From the NCBI RefSeq assembly GCF_024582835.1, contig NZ_CP102096.1, positions 2,170,001 to 2,234,000 on the forward strand: DNA of 64,000 nucleotides, written 5' to 3'. Source of the stretch: Vibrio japonicus. Lineage in GTDB: Bacteria > Pseudomonadota > Gammaproteobacteria > Enterobacterales > Vibrionaceae. Of this stretch, positions 8,586-18,011 are shown piece by piece. A program made the translations under genes and the position numbers. How positions within the stretch are numbered: the stretch's first letter is position 1; each line of letters opens with the position of its first letter. The notes beneath the pieces were generated by a model. It had not been told where the DNA came from, did no database searches, and was given only the letters and a program-made list of their open reading frames with translations.

Positions 8586-9934
8586 CGCGCACCTCCTCCA
8601 TTGCCATCAGCAGTAAAGTACACTTCCCAAGCACGCTTAACGATCTCTGGCGTGACAACTGGAGAAGTGTCTTCAAATGCAATGATGTCTCGGCTAATTC
8701 CTATTAAGTCTTTCGGTAAACAAGGGTAAAAACCCACTTGATGCTGATCGTGAAGGTTATACAAGTCATCGAAAGACGCAGGGTGAATGGTTAAATCTCT
8801 GTTTGAAGCCATCTCTTCCCACAAAGCGTGGTATTCATTTTTTTCTAATGGATGAAACTGAATTTTATAGCCAAGACGACGTAAGAAAGCCGGATCGCTG
8901 ATTTTTTCTGGGTTTAAGTTGGTCGAGAAAGCCAGCGTTAAAATAAAGGGAATCGTAATTTGTTGCCCGTTGGGTAAAGAGAGGTAATCAAAGTAATACT
9001 CCATCGGGACTATCCAACGATTAAGGATGGTATCGACAGGCATCGGCTGACGCCCCAAATCATCAATAATCAGAATGCCATTATTGGCCATCATTTGCAG
9101 TGGTGCCATCCAAACACGGTTATGCTCACTATGGTTCACTTCGAGCATATCCATAGTGAGTTCGCCCCCCACCTGAATACTTGGCCGTTCACACAATACC
9201 CAGCGTTTGTCATGCTGATCCTTATACGAAATAACGGCTTCGCCTTCTTCCTTAACCACGGGTTTATGATGCTGCTTAGAAAACACCTTAATAATGTTGC
9301 CAGCGGCATAAACCGCATAAGGGATATAGACCGACGTATTCAAAGAATTGAGTAAACGAGTGGCAACATAGGTTTTACCTGTGCCTGCATTCCCATACAA
9401 CAACAGCGCTCGACCAGAGTTGATCGCTGGCCCTAGCACGGAAGTCATACGCTCTGCCCCATACACATCCCGCATGGCGTTGGTGACATCGGGGCGAGTA
9501 ATGGGCTGAGCGCGGACATCTTGTGCTTGAACCATGGCGTCGTAATCACTCAGTGATACTGGCGCAGGGCCTAAGTAGGCGTCTTTCTTAAAGGCGAGTT
9601 CTGCTTGATACAGACCCGCCTCCGACAAGCCGTATCTTACATGCCCTGCATTACTTTGTTGGTAATAGAGGTTGGTTTCTGCCTGAAACACTTCCACCAG
9701 CGACTTCTTACGTAAACTGGCCAGCGCGTCTTCCACCATATGGCTACCGATCGCCATAGAGCGCGTTAGCTGAAGCACGTCTGATTTAGGATAGGCGGAG
9801 AGATGTTTGAGAAGTAAATTTTCTAGAACGACAAAAGGAATACCCAGCTCGTCTACCGAAGTTGGCACTTTCGGAGCATCCGCTTGGGGTATTAACACGT
9901 CCCTATGATGTGAAGATTGAGCCATTGCTTCCAT
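8582..9934 (-). CDS. AAA+ ATPase with N-terminal winged-helix-like domain, Tad-locus associated
   Basis: A 450-residue protein. Residues about 30-90 look like a winged helix (alternating helices ending in LRKKSLVEVF), followed by a linker. The ATPase core has Walker A GNAGTGKT near residue 181, Walker B GILIIDDLG near 289, a sensor-1-like FSTN and a PAFLRRLGYK arginine-finger-like stretch. It is not one of the standard Tad motor or placement ATPases (TadA and TadZ are both present). ATG 9934 has AAGGAG upstream and is preferred to the in-frame start at 9979. It lies between tadV and rcpC and overlaps rcpC by four bases, so it is very likely part of the pilus system. Whether it remodels, assembles or regulates is unknown. 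Confidence 0.82.
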   Translation of the reverse strand: MEAMAQSSHHRDVLIPQADAPKVPTSVDELGIPFVVLENLLLKHLSAYPKSDVLQLTRSMAIGSHMVEDALASLRKKSLVEVFQAETNLYYQQSNAGHVRYGLSEAGLYQAELAFKKDAYLGPAPVSLSDYDAMVQAQDVRAQPITRPDVTNAMRDVYGAERMTSVLGPAINSGRALLLYGNAGTGKTYVATRLLNSLNTSVYIPYAVYAAGNIIKVFSKQHHKPVVKEEGEAVISYKDQHDKRWVLCERPSIQVGGELTMDMLEVNHSEHNRVWMAPLQMMANNGILIIDDLGRQPMPVDTILNRWIVPMEYYFDYLSLPNGQQITIPFILTLAFSTNLNPEKISDPAFLRRLGYKIQFHPLEKNEYHALWEEMASNRDLTIHPASFDDLYNLHDQHQVGFYPCLPKDLIGISRDIIAFEDTSPVVTPEIVKRAWEVYFTADGNGGGAR

Positions 9935-9991
9935 AGCAAACTCCTTAGCCCCGATTCCAAAATGATAGCAAGCACCCAAAAGTGGCAGGTG

Positions 9992-10540
9992 CTAATAAGA
10001 AAAATAGTGGTACATCGCTAAACCGATGATCAGCACCGGTGCAAATGGCATGTAGGTCAAACCTTGTTGGGTGGTCACCGCATGCTTGATTTTTTCACCG
10101 CCCACATAAGCCACTGCCGAGACACTAAGCAAACTAAAGTCACCTCTATTTTTATCGCCCAAATTTGAGGGTAATTTGTTTAACGCCCAATACATTGAGC
10201 CCACAAATGCCGTCGAGACACAGGTATAAAACAAATAATCGGTAAGTGGCTCTAAACCCAAAAGAAACCCTAAAACCGCTATCAATTTGACATCCCCTGC
10301 TGCCATGACTCGCATGAAATGAAGCAATAAACCGACGGTAAAACACAATACAAAACTGGTTGCTTTGTCGGTAAACACCTCGAGCCACTCATCAAACAGA
10401 GGTGTAAACAACACTTCCAATGTTGTGATAACAAGCAATGCCAGTAATAGCTGATTAGGTATCCGATGCTCACGCGCATCGGATACACCAATTAAGCACA
10501 AAGTAACCCAAGTTGCATAAAAGTACATGTGCAAATACAT
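9992..10540 (-). CDS. tadV: TadV/CpaA prepilin peptidase (A24 family)
   Basis: A 182-residue polytopic membrane protein. The two aspartates of the A24 aspartic peptidases are visible: one in GVSDAREHRIPN near residue 21 and one in AAGDVKL near residue 87. There is no N-terminal methylase domain, as is usual for the short TadV/CpaA peptidases that cleave Flp and TadE/F leaders. The start at 10540 lies 5 bases after the flp stop; no strong ribosome site is seen, and a second ATG at 10528 is possible. Confidence 0.9.
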   Translation of the reverse strand: MYLHMYFYATWVTLCLIGVSDAREHRIPNQLLLALLVITTLEVLFTPLFDEWLEVFTDKATSFVLCFTVGLLLHFMRVMAAGDVKLIAVLGFLLGLEPLTDYLFYTCVSTAFVGSMYWALNKLPSNLGDKNRGDFSLLSVSAVAYVGGEKIKHAVTTQQGLTYMPFAPVLIIGLAMYHYFSY

Positions 10541-10545
10541 ATAAT

Positions 10546-10728
10546 CTAATTAACGCCTTCCAAATCACCAGTTATTAAACCAATTACCCTATCAACTTCA
10601 TCACCCAAATCACCAAAAGCAGTAGCTATACCAACCGCTATCAACCCTCCAGCTACCGCATACTCCACTGCTGTCAAGCCTTCTTCATCATTCCAAAACT
10701 CTTTTACTACTTTAGTAAACTTATCCAT
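10546..10728 (-). CDS. flp: Flp type IVb major pilin
   Basis: A 60-residue prepilin. A 17-residue acidic/basic leader ends in EEG, followed by LTAVEYAVAGGLIAVGIA: the Flp cleavage site with Glu at +5 and Tyr at +6, then the hydrophobic polymerisation helix. The mature pilin is about 43 residues. A strong AGGGGAAAG ribosome site precedes the ATG. It is the first gene of the tad operon and the only Flp copy in the window. Its promoter should lie in 10729-11009, which it shares with the divergent AraC-type gene. Confidence 0.95.
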   Translation of the reverse strand: MDKFTKVVKEFWNDEEGLTAVEYAVAGGLIAVGIATAFGDLGDEVDRVIGLITGDLEGVN

Positions 10729-10777
10729 TTTCTTTCCCCTTCATCCTATTAAAAGGTTTAAATCAGTTAAGTGACTC

Positions 10778-10804
10778 TCACACTTTGGGTCGATGTCACA
10801 CTTT
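10778..10804. promoter_or_regulatory. Direct repeats upstream of flp (candidate operator)
   Basis: TCACACTTT occurs at 10778-10786 and again at 10796-10804, an 18-bp repeat period, 50-76 bases upstream of the flp start. A third partial copy, TCACACT, is at 10905. Direct repeats at about two helix turns suit an AraC-type dimer. Binding by the adjacent AraC-type regulator is inference. Confidence 0.4.
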
Positions 10805-10955
10805 TAAGTTAGATTAGTATTTGATTTATTGGTTAGGACTATTTTGCTTTTGTGTAGGATTCGTTTGTTTATTTCCTAGCGATGCAGTGAAACCTTTAGC
10901 GTATTCACACTACAAGTGACATTTACTACTAATTTGCTCTTTTTATTCTACATTT

Positions 10956-10974
10956 AACATAGAACGTTTATGTT
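10956..10974. promoter_or_regulatory. Inverted repeat upstream of the AraC-type gene
   Basis: AACATA-N7-TATGTT forms a perfect-arm dyad 36 bases before the AraC-type start. It could be an operator for autoregulation or the core of a promoter region. Only the symmetry supports it. Confidence 0.3.
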
Positions 10975-11009
10975 CCACCACAACACGAATAAGAAATTGG
11001 AGTATAAGA

Positions 11010-11741
11010 GTGATTCCAAAGATTCACTGGTTAGGAAGGCCAGTAAAAGACTTACCCGTATCATGCTCAAGTAGTATTACAGAGCAGTTTAATATTGAAG
11101 AGTACGGTGATGACTTCTCGATCCTGAGTGATCCGAATGTCCGTGCCTGCCTCTTTTTTGTCGGCGGAAATAATGCCATCTCATCACAATGTATTAGTAC
11201 ACTGTGTAAGAACCTTACCAAAAGGTTAATCGTATTGATCACCAGCGATACTGACGCTGAGCTACCTGATACATCCGTAACCGACGAGGTGTACACCTTT
11301 GACCAAGACAGTTTCTCAGATTGGCTAAGTGGCGTTGAAAAGCAGTACTTTTCGTGTGAGCAACCAATCGGAGCACTGCACCCCCCAAACGATCATCAGC
11401 CTGACTCCCTTCCTAAGGGTTTAACAAAAGTGCTCCAGTTTCTCGATAAAAATCTAAATGAGGAAATACGAGAAGAAGAAGTTGCCGCCATGTGTCACTA
11501 CTCAACCACTTATTTTTCGCGCTATTTCCACAAGCATATCGGTGTGAGCTTTAGAGACTACGTCATAGATAAAAGGATCGCCCTAGCCAAACAACTTCTC
11601 ATCGAACAACCCAATATAAAAGTGGCTTACATTGCTTACCAATGCGGTTACCAAGACACGTCCTACTTTGCACGTATCTTTAAAAAGAGAGTGGGGGTTT
11701 CACCTGCGACCTATCGTCAACAGCTTCTCAAAAGCCCTTAA
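11010..11741 (+). CDS. AraC-family transcriptional regulator, divergent from the tad operon
   Basis: A 243-residue protein. The C-terminal 100 residues are a clear AraC double helix-turn-helix (EEVAAMCHYSTTYFSRYF, then IAYQCGYQDTSYFARIFKK and GVSPATYR). The first 125 residues show alternating hydrophobic strands and helices (ACLFFVGG, RLIVLITSDTD) resembling a receiver fold but without a convincing phospho-acceptor Asp. It is divergent from flp across 281 bases with repeat motifs, so it is a natural candidate regulator of the pilus operon; that link is inference. Confidence 0.85.
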   Translation: MIPKIHWLGRPVKDLPVSCSSSITEQFNIEEYGDDFSILSDPNVRACLFFVGGNNAISSQCISTLCKNLTKRLIVLITSDTDAELPDTSVTDEVYTFDQDSFSDWLSGVEKQYFSCEQPIGALHPPNDHQPDSLPKGLTKVLQFLDKNLNEEIREEEVAAMCHYSTTYFSRYFHKHIGVSFRDYVIDKRIALAKQLLIEQPNIKVAYIAYQCGYQDTSYFARIFKKRVGVSPATYRQQLLKSP

Positions 11742-11870
11742 CGGGCCACTAAAACAACGCCTTATTTGTTGTCAGCCATTCCCTTCTGAATAGAAAACAT
11801 GCTAAATTTAACAACGCATTAACAACTATAAATACAAAATAACTGAATGACTGACATGGAGTCACCCACA

Positions 11871-13556
11871 ATGAATCAGCCACATATTACAAATCCAGCT
11901 GGTTGCGCTCTCCCGCCTCCAAATGAAATGATCTTGAAATGGGCAGAGGAGCGCCCAAACGAGGTTTATCTAAAACAAATTATCAATCGAAAGTTTGTCG
12001 AGTTCACATTTAAAGAAGTCGCGGATCAAGCCCTTAGGTTGGTCACTGCTCTTAGAGAACTCGGCATTCAGCCCGGTGATAAAGTTGCTTTAATATCCAA
12101 AAACTGCGCTGAATGGTTTATTACTGATCTCGCATTGATGCTTGGCGATTACGTCAGTGTGCCGATTTTCCCAACCGCAGGTGCTGACACTATTGAGTAC
12201 TGTTTAACACACAGTGAAAGTAAAGCGATCATTGTCGGTAAGCTCGACGACTCGGTAGCAACTCAACAAGTGTTAGATAAATTGGAACAGATTGTCAGCA
12301 TCGCTTTGCCTTATGACTCTGCCGCGAACTGCCAGTATCAATATAAAGAGTTGATTGCAGATAAAGAGCCGAGTTCTGAAAGACCCGTACATTATGATGA
12401 TAAGTTAATGTCACTGGTTTATACCTCGGGCACATCTGGCCTGCCTAAAGGTGCAATGCTGACTTACGGCGCTTTTAGCTGGTCAGCACAACAGTTGATT
12501 AATCACATCGGGATTCAAGAAGGCGATCGTCTATTCTCTTACCTTCCACTGGCCCATATTACGGAACGTGTCTACATATTCGGCTCATCCATTATGGGCG
12601 GTGTTCCCACTGCGTTTCCTGAATCTCTCGAAACCTTTATTGAAGATGTCAAAATGCAGCGCCCGACTCTGTTTATCTCGGTGCCTCGCCTATGGACACT
12701 GTTCCAGCAGCGTATTCAGGACAAACTGCCGCAGAGAAAACTGAACATCTTACTCAAGATTCCTTTTATCAATACGCTGATTAAAAAGAAATTGGCTGAC
12801 GGGCTCGGTTTGGATCAAGCAAGGGTGCTCGGCTGTGGCTCAGCACCTGTGTCTCCTGCCCTTCTAGAGTGGTATCACCGTGTAGGATTAAACATTACCG
12901 AAGCATGGGGGATGACGGAGTCCTTCGCTTACAGCACACTGAACTACCCGTTTAGAAGCGATAAAATCGGTACAGTCGGGAATGCGGGCCCCGGCATTGA
13001 GCTTAAAATCGCCGACGACGATGAGATTATGGTGCGCGGTAAAGGTCTGTTCTCAGGCTACTATAAGAATGACATTGCAACACAAGAATCCTTTGACGCC
13101 GAAGGCTGGCTGCATACAGGTGATATTGGTGCCATCGATAGCGACGGTTATCTAAGTATTCAAGGCAGAAAAAAAGACACATTCAAGACGGCTAAAGGCA
13201 AGTTTGTGTCTCCTGTCCCGATTGAGAAAAAACTGTTTGAGTACAGCCGTGTTGAGATGATGTGCTTAATCGGGTTGGGCTTGCCTGCCCCAATTCTGTT
13301 AGTCGTGCCGCATGACTTTCCTCATTTTGACCGAGCGCGCTATGAACGAACCACGAAAAAAGTCATAGAGAAGATGAACGCTCAGTTAGAGTCCCATGAG
13401 CAGATCAAAGGCGTTCTGATGATCAAAGATCCTTGGACGATTGAAAACGGCATTTTGACCCCTACCCTAAAAATTAAACGCCATGTGCTCGAACAGAGAT
13501 ACCATGAAACCGGACAAAACTGGCCTAAAGGTGAGTTGATTGTTTGGGAAGAGTAA
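11871..13556 (+). CDS. AMP-binding long-chain acyl-CoA synthetase family protein
   Basis: A 561-residue ANL-superfamily enzyme. The AMP-binding signature LVYTSGTSGLPKGAML is at about 183-198, a SYLPLAHITER motif follows, the GMTE motif is near 345, and WLHTGDIG near 415 precedes the mobile C-terminal domain with GRKKDTFKT. Such enzymes activate a fatty acid with ATP and CoA. The frame is open from 11847, but ATG 11871 has GGAG nine bases upstream and is preferred. From memory a similar ligase sits next to the second EF-G gene in V. cholerae. The exact substrate cannot be read from sequence. Confidence 0.88.
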   Translation: MNQPHITNPAGCALPPPNEMILKWAEERPNEVYLKQIINRKFVEFTFKEVADQALRLVTALRELGIQPGDKVALISKNCAEWFITDLALMLGDYVSVPIFPTAGADTIEYCLTHSESKAIIVGKLDDSVATQQVLDKLEQIVSIALPYDSAANCQYQYKELIADKEPSSERPVHYDDKLMSLVYTSGTSGLPKGAMLTYGAFSWSAQQLINHIGIQEGDRLFSYLPLAHITERVYIFGSSIMGGVPTAFPESLETFIEDVKMQRPTLFISVPRLWTLFQQRIQDKLPQRKLNILLKIPFINTLIKKKLADGLGLDQARVLGCGSAPVSPALLEWYHRVGLNITEAWGMTESFAYSTLNYPFRSDKIGTVGNAGPGIELKIADDDEIMVRGKGLFSGYYKNDIATQESFDAEGWLHTGDIGAIDSDGYLSIQGRKKDTFKTAKGKFVSPVPIEKKLFEYSRVEMMCLIGLGLPAPILLVVPHDFPHFDRARYERTTKKVIEKMNAQLESHEQIKGVLMIKDPWTIENGILTPTLKIKRHVLEQRYHETGQNWPKGELIVWEE

Positions 13557-13647
13557 ACGCCAATGGAGAGCAAGTTCGCTCTCCTTTGTTTTTCGTGCAA
13601 CAACCATTATGATGCTAAGCCAAATATGAAAGGATTAAGGCAAAGGC

Positions 13648-14547
13648 ATGGATTCAAGGCTGCACCACTTACCAGGTTTACGTTATTTTGAAGTCGCCGC
13701 ACGGCTGAATAGCTACAGTCGCGCCGCGGAAGAACTGTTCGTCAGCCAAGCCGCCGTGAGCCAAAAAATACGCCAGTTAGAAGATGGTTTGGCGTGTAAA
13801 TTATTTGTCCGTGACGGACGTGAAATGCGCCTAACCGAGCAAGGGAAAATCCTTTACAAGCATGTCTCACAAGGATTGGAACAGATTGTAACTGGCCTAA
13901 ACCAAATCCAAAGCGAGCCTGTAGAAGGGTTACTTTGCGTGAGCTCTACTCCCTCTTTTGCTTCTCGCTGGTTATTACCGCGCTTATGGAAATTTTCGAC
14001 TCAGCACCCTAACATTCCCATCCGTATTCTAACCAGTTGCGATGCCCCAAACTTAAAGCAAGGACATGCTGATCTCGTTATTTGGCAGGGAGAAGATCTT
14101 GAGCAGGCGAATGATACCAAGTTGAAAAAACGCTTCCTATTTGAGGAAACCATCTACCCATTTTGTTCTCCTCATTTAGCTAATGCCATTCACCTGACCA
14201 AACCCGAGCAACTGCTTAATTGCTGGCTAATTCACTACGAGTCGGGGGGATATCCTTGGCAAAGTTGGTTTGCTCAAGCTGGCGTTGCCATGAATAAAGA
14301 GTCGGTACAATGGATGGAAGTCAGCACCTTTGATCACGCAATGAATGCCGTTATGGCAGGTCATGGAGCTTGCTTAGCCTCAGACTCTTTGGCAAGCGAT
14401 TATGTAGAGCGAGGGCTACTCATCAAACCCTTTGATATTGGCATGACACCAGGTATCCAATTCAATGTGTTCTATGATGAAAGCTCCCCTCGCCGAGATC
14501 GAATTTCAGCGTTTACCAACTGGCTCCATAGCGAAATTGCCCAATAG
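13648..14547 (+). CDS. LysR-family regulator (GcvA-like)
   Basis: A 299-residue LysR-type regulator: winged HTH at 1-65 (LRYFEVAARLNSYSRAAEELFVSQAAVSQKI) and a substrate-binding domain from about 90, beginning LLCVSSTPSFASRWLLPRL, which is typical of the GcvA subgroup. It starts at ATG 13648 after an AAGG-rich ribosome site. It is monocistronic between the acyl-CoA ligase and a convergent DUF1127 gene. Target and ligand are unknown. Confidence 0.88.
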   Translation: MDSRLHHLPGLRYFEVAARLNSYSRAAEELFVSQAAVSQKIRQLEDGLACKLFVRDGREMRLTEQGKILYKHVSQGLEQIVTGLNQIQSEPVEGLLCVSSTPSFASRWLLPRLWKFSTQHPNIPIRILTSCDAPNLKQGHADLVIWQGEDLEQANDTKLKKRFLFEETIYPFCSPHLANAIHLTKPEQLLNCWLIHYESGGYPWQSWFAQAGVAMNKESVQWMEVSTFDHAMNAVMAGHGACLASDSLASDYVERGLLIKPFDIGMTPGIQFNVFYDESSPRRDRISAFTNWLHSEIAQ

Positions 14548-14557
14548 TACCTTCTCA

Positions 14558-14764
14558 TTAATCGTCCCAGAAATGCCTCACGCTTTCTTGTCTTGCTTGC
14601 GCAGGCGTCAGTCCAATATCTTCCATCAAGTGATCGGACAAATGCGAGAGTGCTTTTCTGGTTCGATAATTTCGCCACCAGCGACTCACTTTAGTTAAAA
14701 TTTTCTTATCCCAACCAAGTGTGTCTGCAAATTTTGCTTTATATCCTAACTCTGAAGTTTCCAT
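14558..14764 (-). CDS. DUF1127 small protein
   Basis: A 68-residue protein with a C-terminal DUF1127 motif: RWWRNYRTRKALSHLSDHLMEDIGL, rich in Trp, Arg and Leu. Members of this family are small basic proteins; some alphaproteobacterial ones bind RNA or affect phosphate and carbon metabolism. It converges with the upstream LysR gene (10-base gap) and is divergent from the next LysR gene, 96 bases away, which may control it. Confidence 0.8.
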   Translation of the reverse strand: METSELGYKAKFADTLGWDKKILTKVSRWWRNYRTRKALSHLSDHLMEDIGLTPAQARQESVRHFWDD

Positions 14765-14860
14765 AATCTATACTCATGTTACTTTCGATGAGTAAATAAT
14801 CGTCTATGGATGCAATTCTCTCAAACGATACTCTCTGGCACTCAGTTAAGGAAAACTTAA

Positions 14861-15793
14861 GTGAAAGAACGCTTACCTCCTCTTCAAGGGCTTTACTATT
14901 TTTACATAGCGGCCAAACTCGGTAGTTTTAAGCTCGCAGCCAAGGATTTGTTTGTCACCGCTGCGGCTATCAGCCAACAAATAAGACAGCTAGAAGAGTT
15001 TTTGGGCGTAGAACTGTTTTTGCGTCAGCACAGAAAAGTCGCGCTTACTATGGAGGGAAAACTACTTTTTGATCATACACAAAAGGGGTTTGAGCACCTT
15101 TATCAAGGCGTCAGACAAATCAATCAAGATCCTAATCCGAACCAGTTATCCATTTCCACTCTGCCTTCATTCGCTCAGCACTGGTTAGTGCCTAGAATCG
15201 GACGCTTTAGAGAGCGCTATCCCAGTCAAGAGCTGATGATCGAACCCACTAGCGAACTGGTGGACTTTCAAAGTTCCAGTGTCGACCTATGTATTCGATA
15301 TGGTCGAGGGGAGTATCCAAATCTAGAAAGTCGCTTAATGATGGAGGAATTACTCTATCCGGTTTGCCATCCGATTTATCAGCAGCAACACGGAATCTAT
15401 GAGCTAAATGACTTAACAGGCGCTGATCTCATTGAAGACGATTGGCCAGATATGAGCTGGGGAAACTGGTTGCAAAATGTCGGTTATAAACGGCACAAGC
15501 CAACGCTAATATTCAGCGGCTCTCACTTCGTTTTGGAAGGGGCATTATCCGTGCAAGGTGTCGCGTTGGCCAAACATAGTCTTGTTCACCGATACATAGA
15601 AGAAGGTAAGCTGGTTCGGATTGGGCGTCTCGCCCAGCGAACAGACTTCAAGTACTTTCTCTGCGCACCCAGTGCATACTTTAAACGTGAGAAGATTCGC
15701 CACTTCTGTGATTGGATTTTCAACCAAGTCGAAGAAGCTGAAGCTTTTTGTCATCTTGATTGTGAAATCATTGATACTCGCAGCCCATCCTGA
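14861..15793 (+). CDS. LysR-family regulator (GcvA-like), GTG start
   Basis: A 310-residue LysR-type regulator with an N-terminal winged HTH (LGSFKLAAKDLFVTAAAISQQI) and a GcvA-type effector domain (LSISTLPSFAQHWLVPRIG). It begins with GTG, preceded by AAGGA at 14848. It resembles the LysR gene at 13648 in length and motifs, suggesting related paralogues flanking the DUF1127 gene. It ends at a shared bidirectional terminator before the convergent fusA gene. Confidence 0.87.
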   Translation: MKERLPPLQGLYYFYIAAKLGSFKLAAKDLFVTAAAISQQIRQLEEFLGVELFLRQHRKVALTMEGKLLFDHTQKGFEHLYQGVRQINQDPNPNQLSISTLPSFAQHWLVPRIGRFRERYPSQELMIEPTSELVDFQSSSVDLCIRYGRGEYPNLESRLMMEELLYPVCHPIYQQQHGIYELNDLTGADLIEDDWPDMSWGNWLQNVGYKRHKPTLIFSGSHFVLEGALSVQGVALAKHSLVHRYIEEGKLVRIGRLAQRTDFKYFLCAPSAYFKREKIRHFCDWIFNQVEEAEAFCHLDCEIIDTRSPS

Positions 15794-15828
15794 TTCAAAG
15801 CTCGAAACGATCTATACAAATCCAAACA

Positions 15829-15862
15829 AAAAGCCCCTGAAGTTCTCACTTCAGGGGCTTTT
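15829..15862. terminator. Bidirectional terminator, LysR gene / fusA
   Basis: A 13-bp perfect stem (15831-15843 with 15848-15860) around a TCTC loop, flanked by A- and T-rich tracts on both sides. It serves the two convergent genes. Confidence 0.9.
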
Positions 15863-15886
15863 AAAGCTAATGAGTTAACTTAAGAA

Positions 15887-17974
15887 TTACTTCTTAGCGT
15901 TACGCTCTTTAACTTCTGCGATTACTTGCTCAGCAACGTTTGCTGGACATGGTGCGTAGTGAGAGAACTCCATAGAGAACTGACCACGACCAGAAGTCAT
16001 TGTACGTAGAGTACCGATGTAACCGAACATTTCTGATAGAGGTACATCACCCTTGATACGTACGCCAGTAGTACCAGCTTGTTGGTCTTTGATCATACCA
16101 CGACGACGGTTCAAGTCACCGATAACGTCACCAACGTGATCGTCTGGAGTGAACACGTCAACTTTCATGATAGGCTCAAGAAGCTGTGCACCTGCTTTAG
16201 GCATAGATTGACGGAATGCGCCTTTCGCTGCGATTTCAAATGCGATTGCAGATGAGTCAACTGCGTGGAAGCCACCGTCGAATAGTTCAACTTCAACATC
16301 TAGCGTTGGGAAGCCAGCTAGAACACCAGTTTCCATCATAGATGCGAAACCTTTCTCAACTGCAGGCCAGAATTCCTTAGGAACGTTACCACCAACAACT
16401 GAAGACTTGAACGTGAAGCCAGAGTTTGGCTCACCTGGTTTGATGCGGTAGTCGATCTTACCGAACTGACCAGAACCACCAGACTGCTTCTTGTGCGTGT
16501 AGCTATCTTCAACAGGTTGAGTGATAGTTTCACGGTAAGCTACCTGTGGAGCACCTACTTCTAGCTCAACGCCGTAAGTACGCTTAAGGATGTCTACTTT
16601 GATGTCTAGGTGAAGTTCGCCCATACCTTTAAGGATGGTTTCGCCTGAATCTTCGTCAGTTTCAACTTGGAATGATGGATCTTCTGCAACCATTTTACCG
16701 ATCGCGATGCCCATTTTCTCAGAACCGTTCTTATCTTTAGGCTTAACAGCGATAGAGATTACTGGTTCTGGGAAGATCATTGGCTCAAGAGTCACTTCGT
16801 TCTTAGGATCACATAGAGTGTGACCAGTCTTCACGTTCTTCATACCAACAACTGCGATGATGTCACCAGCTTGTGCTGAATCGATCTCGTTACGCTCGTC
16901 TGCGTGCATCTCAACCATACGGCCGATACGCTCAGTCTTACCAGTAGCTGAGTTAAGGATAGTGTCACCCTTCTTCATCTTACCAGCGTAGATACGGATG
17001 AACGTTAGTGCACCAAAGCGGTCGTCCATGATCTTGAACGCAAGCGCTTTTAGTGACTCGTCTGCAGATACAGTTGCAACTTCACCTGTTGGCTCACCAG
17101 TTTCTGGATCTGTTAGAGGCTGTGGATCAACTTCTGTTGGAGACGGTAGGTAATCAACTACTGCATCAAGAATAAGTTGCATACCTTTGTTCTTGTACGC
17201 AGAACCACAGTAAGTTGGGAAGAATGCTAGGTCACGAGTACCTTTACGGATACAACGCTTGATGTCTTCTAGAGAAGGCTCTTCGCCATCCATGTAAGCC
17301 ATCATTAGGTCATCGTCTTGCTCAACAGCAGTTTCGATTAGCATTTCACGGTATTCAGCAGCTTTTTCTACCATATCTGCTGGAATATCTTGAACTTCGT
17401 AGTTTTCTGGAAGACCAGAGTCATCCCATACGTAAGCTTTCTGGCTTAGTACGTCAACAACACCACAGAAGTCATCTTCGATACCGATAGGTAGAGTCAT
17501 TACTAGAGGAGTTGCACCTAGAACGTTTTGTACTTGGTCAACAACTTTGTAGAAGTCTGCGCCCATGCGGTCTAGTTTGTTAACGAAGATCAGACGAGAT
17601 ACGTGTGATTCGTCAGCGTAGCGCCAGTTAGTTTCTGACTGAGGTTCAACACCACCAGAACCACAGAATACACCGATACCACCGTCAAGTACTTTTAGAG
17701 AACGGTAAACTTCGATTGTGAAGTCAACGTGTCCAGGAGTATCGATGATGTTTAGACGGTGATCTTTCCAGAAACAAGTTGTTGCAGCAGACTGGATTGT
17801 GATACCACGCTCAGCTTCCTGCTCCATAAAGTCAGTAGTGGTAGTACCATCGTGGCTGTCGCCCATTTTATGGATTCTACCAGTTAGCTTAAGGATACGC
17901 TCTGTAGAGGTAGTTTTACCCGCGTCTACGTGAGCAAAAATACCAATGTTTCTGTATTTTGATAAATCAGTCAT
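15887..17974 (-). CDS. fusA: Elongation factor G, second-copy type
   Basis: A 695-residue translational GTPase. G-domain motifs are AHVDAGKTT (about 14-22), RGIT, DTPGH and NKLD; domain II follows near 300, and domains III-V include the conserved [18 protein letters not shown] region (here GGNVPKEFW). EF-G catalyses ribosomal translocation and, with RRF, ribosome recycling. The gene stands alone, not with rpsL-rpsG-tufA, so it is the extra EF-G known from Vibrio and Pseudomonas. Codon use is strongly biased (GTA, GGT, AAC-type codons), as expected for high expression. Confidence 0.93.
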   Translation of the reverse strand: MTDLSKYRNIGIFAHVDAGKTTSTERILKLTGRIHKMGDSHDGTTTTDFMEQEAERGITIQSAATTCFWKDHRLNIIDTPGHVDFTIEVYRSLKVLDGGIGVFCGSGGVEPQSETNWRYADESHVSRLIFVNKLDRMGADFYKVVDQVQNVLGATPLVMTLPIGIEDDFCGVVDVLSQKAYVWDDSGLPENYEVQDIPADMVEKAAEYREMLIETAVEQDDDLMMAYMDGEEPSLEDIKRCIRKGTRDLAFFPTYCGSAYKNKGMQLILDAVVDYLPSPTEVDPQPLTDPETGEPTGEVATVSADESLKALAFKIMDDRFGALTFIRIYAGKMKKGDTILNSATGKTERIGRMVEMHADERNEIDSAQAGDIIAVVGMKNVKTGHTLCDPKNEVTLEPMIFPEPVISIAVKPKDKNGSEKMGIAIGKMVAEDPSFQVETDEDSGETILKGMGELHLDIKVDILKRTYGVELEVGAPQVAYRETITQPVEDSYTHKKQSGGSGQFGKIDYRIKPGEPNSGFTFKSSVVGGNVPKEFWPAVEKGFASMMETGVLAGFPTLDVEVELFDGGFHAVDSSAIAFEIAAKGAFRQSMPKAGAQLLEPIMKVDVFTPDDHVGDVIGDLNRRRGMIKDQQAGTTGVRIKGDVPLSEMFGYIGTLRTMTSGRGQFSMEFSHYAPCPANVAEQVIAEVKERNAKK

Positions 17975-18011
17975 TGTCTTACTCTGTTAATAAGGTATAA
18001 AGTGCGCGCAG

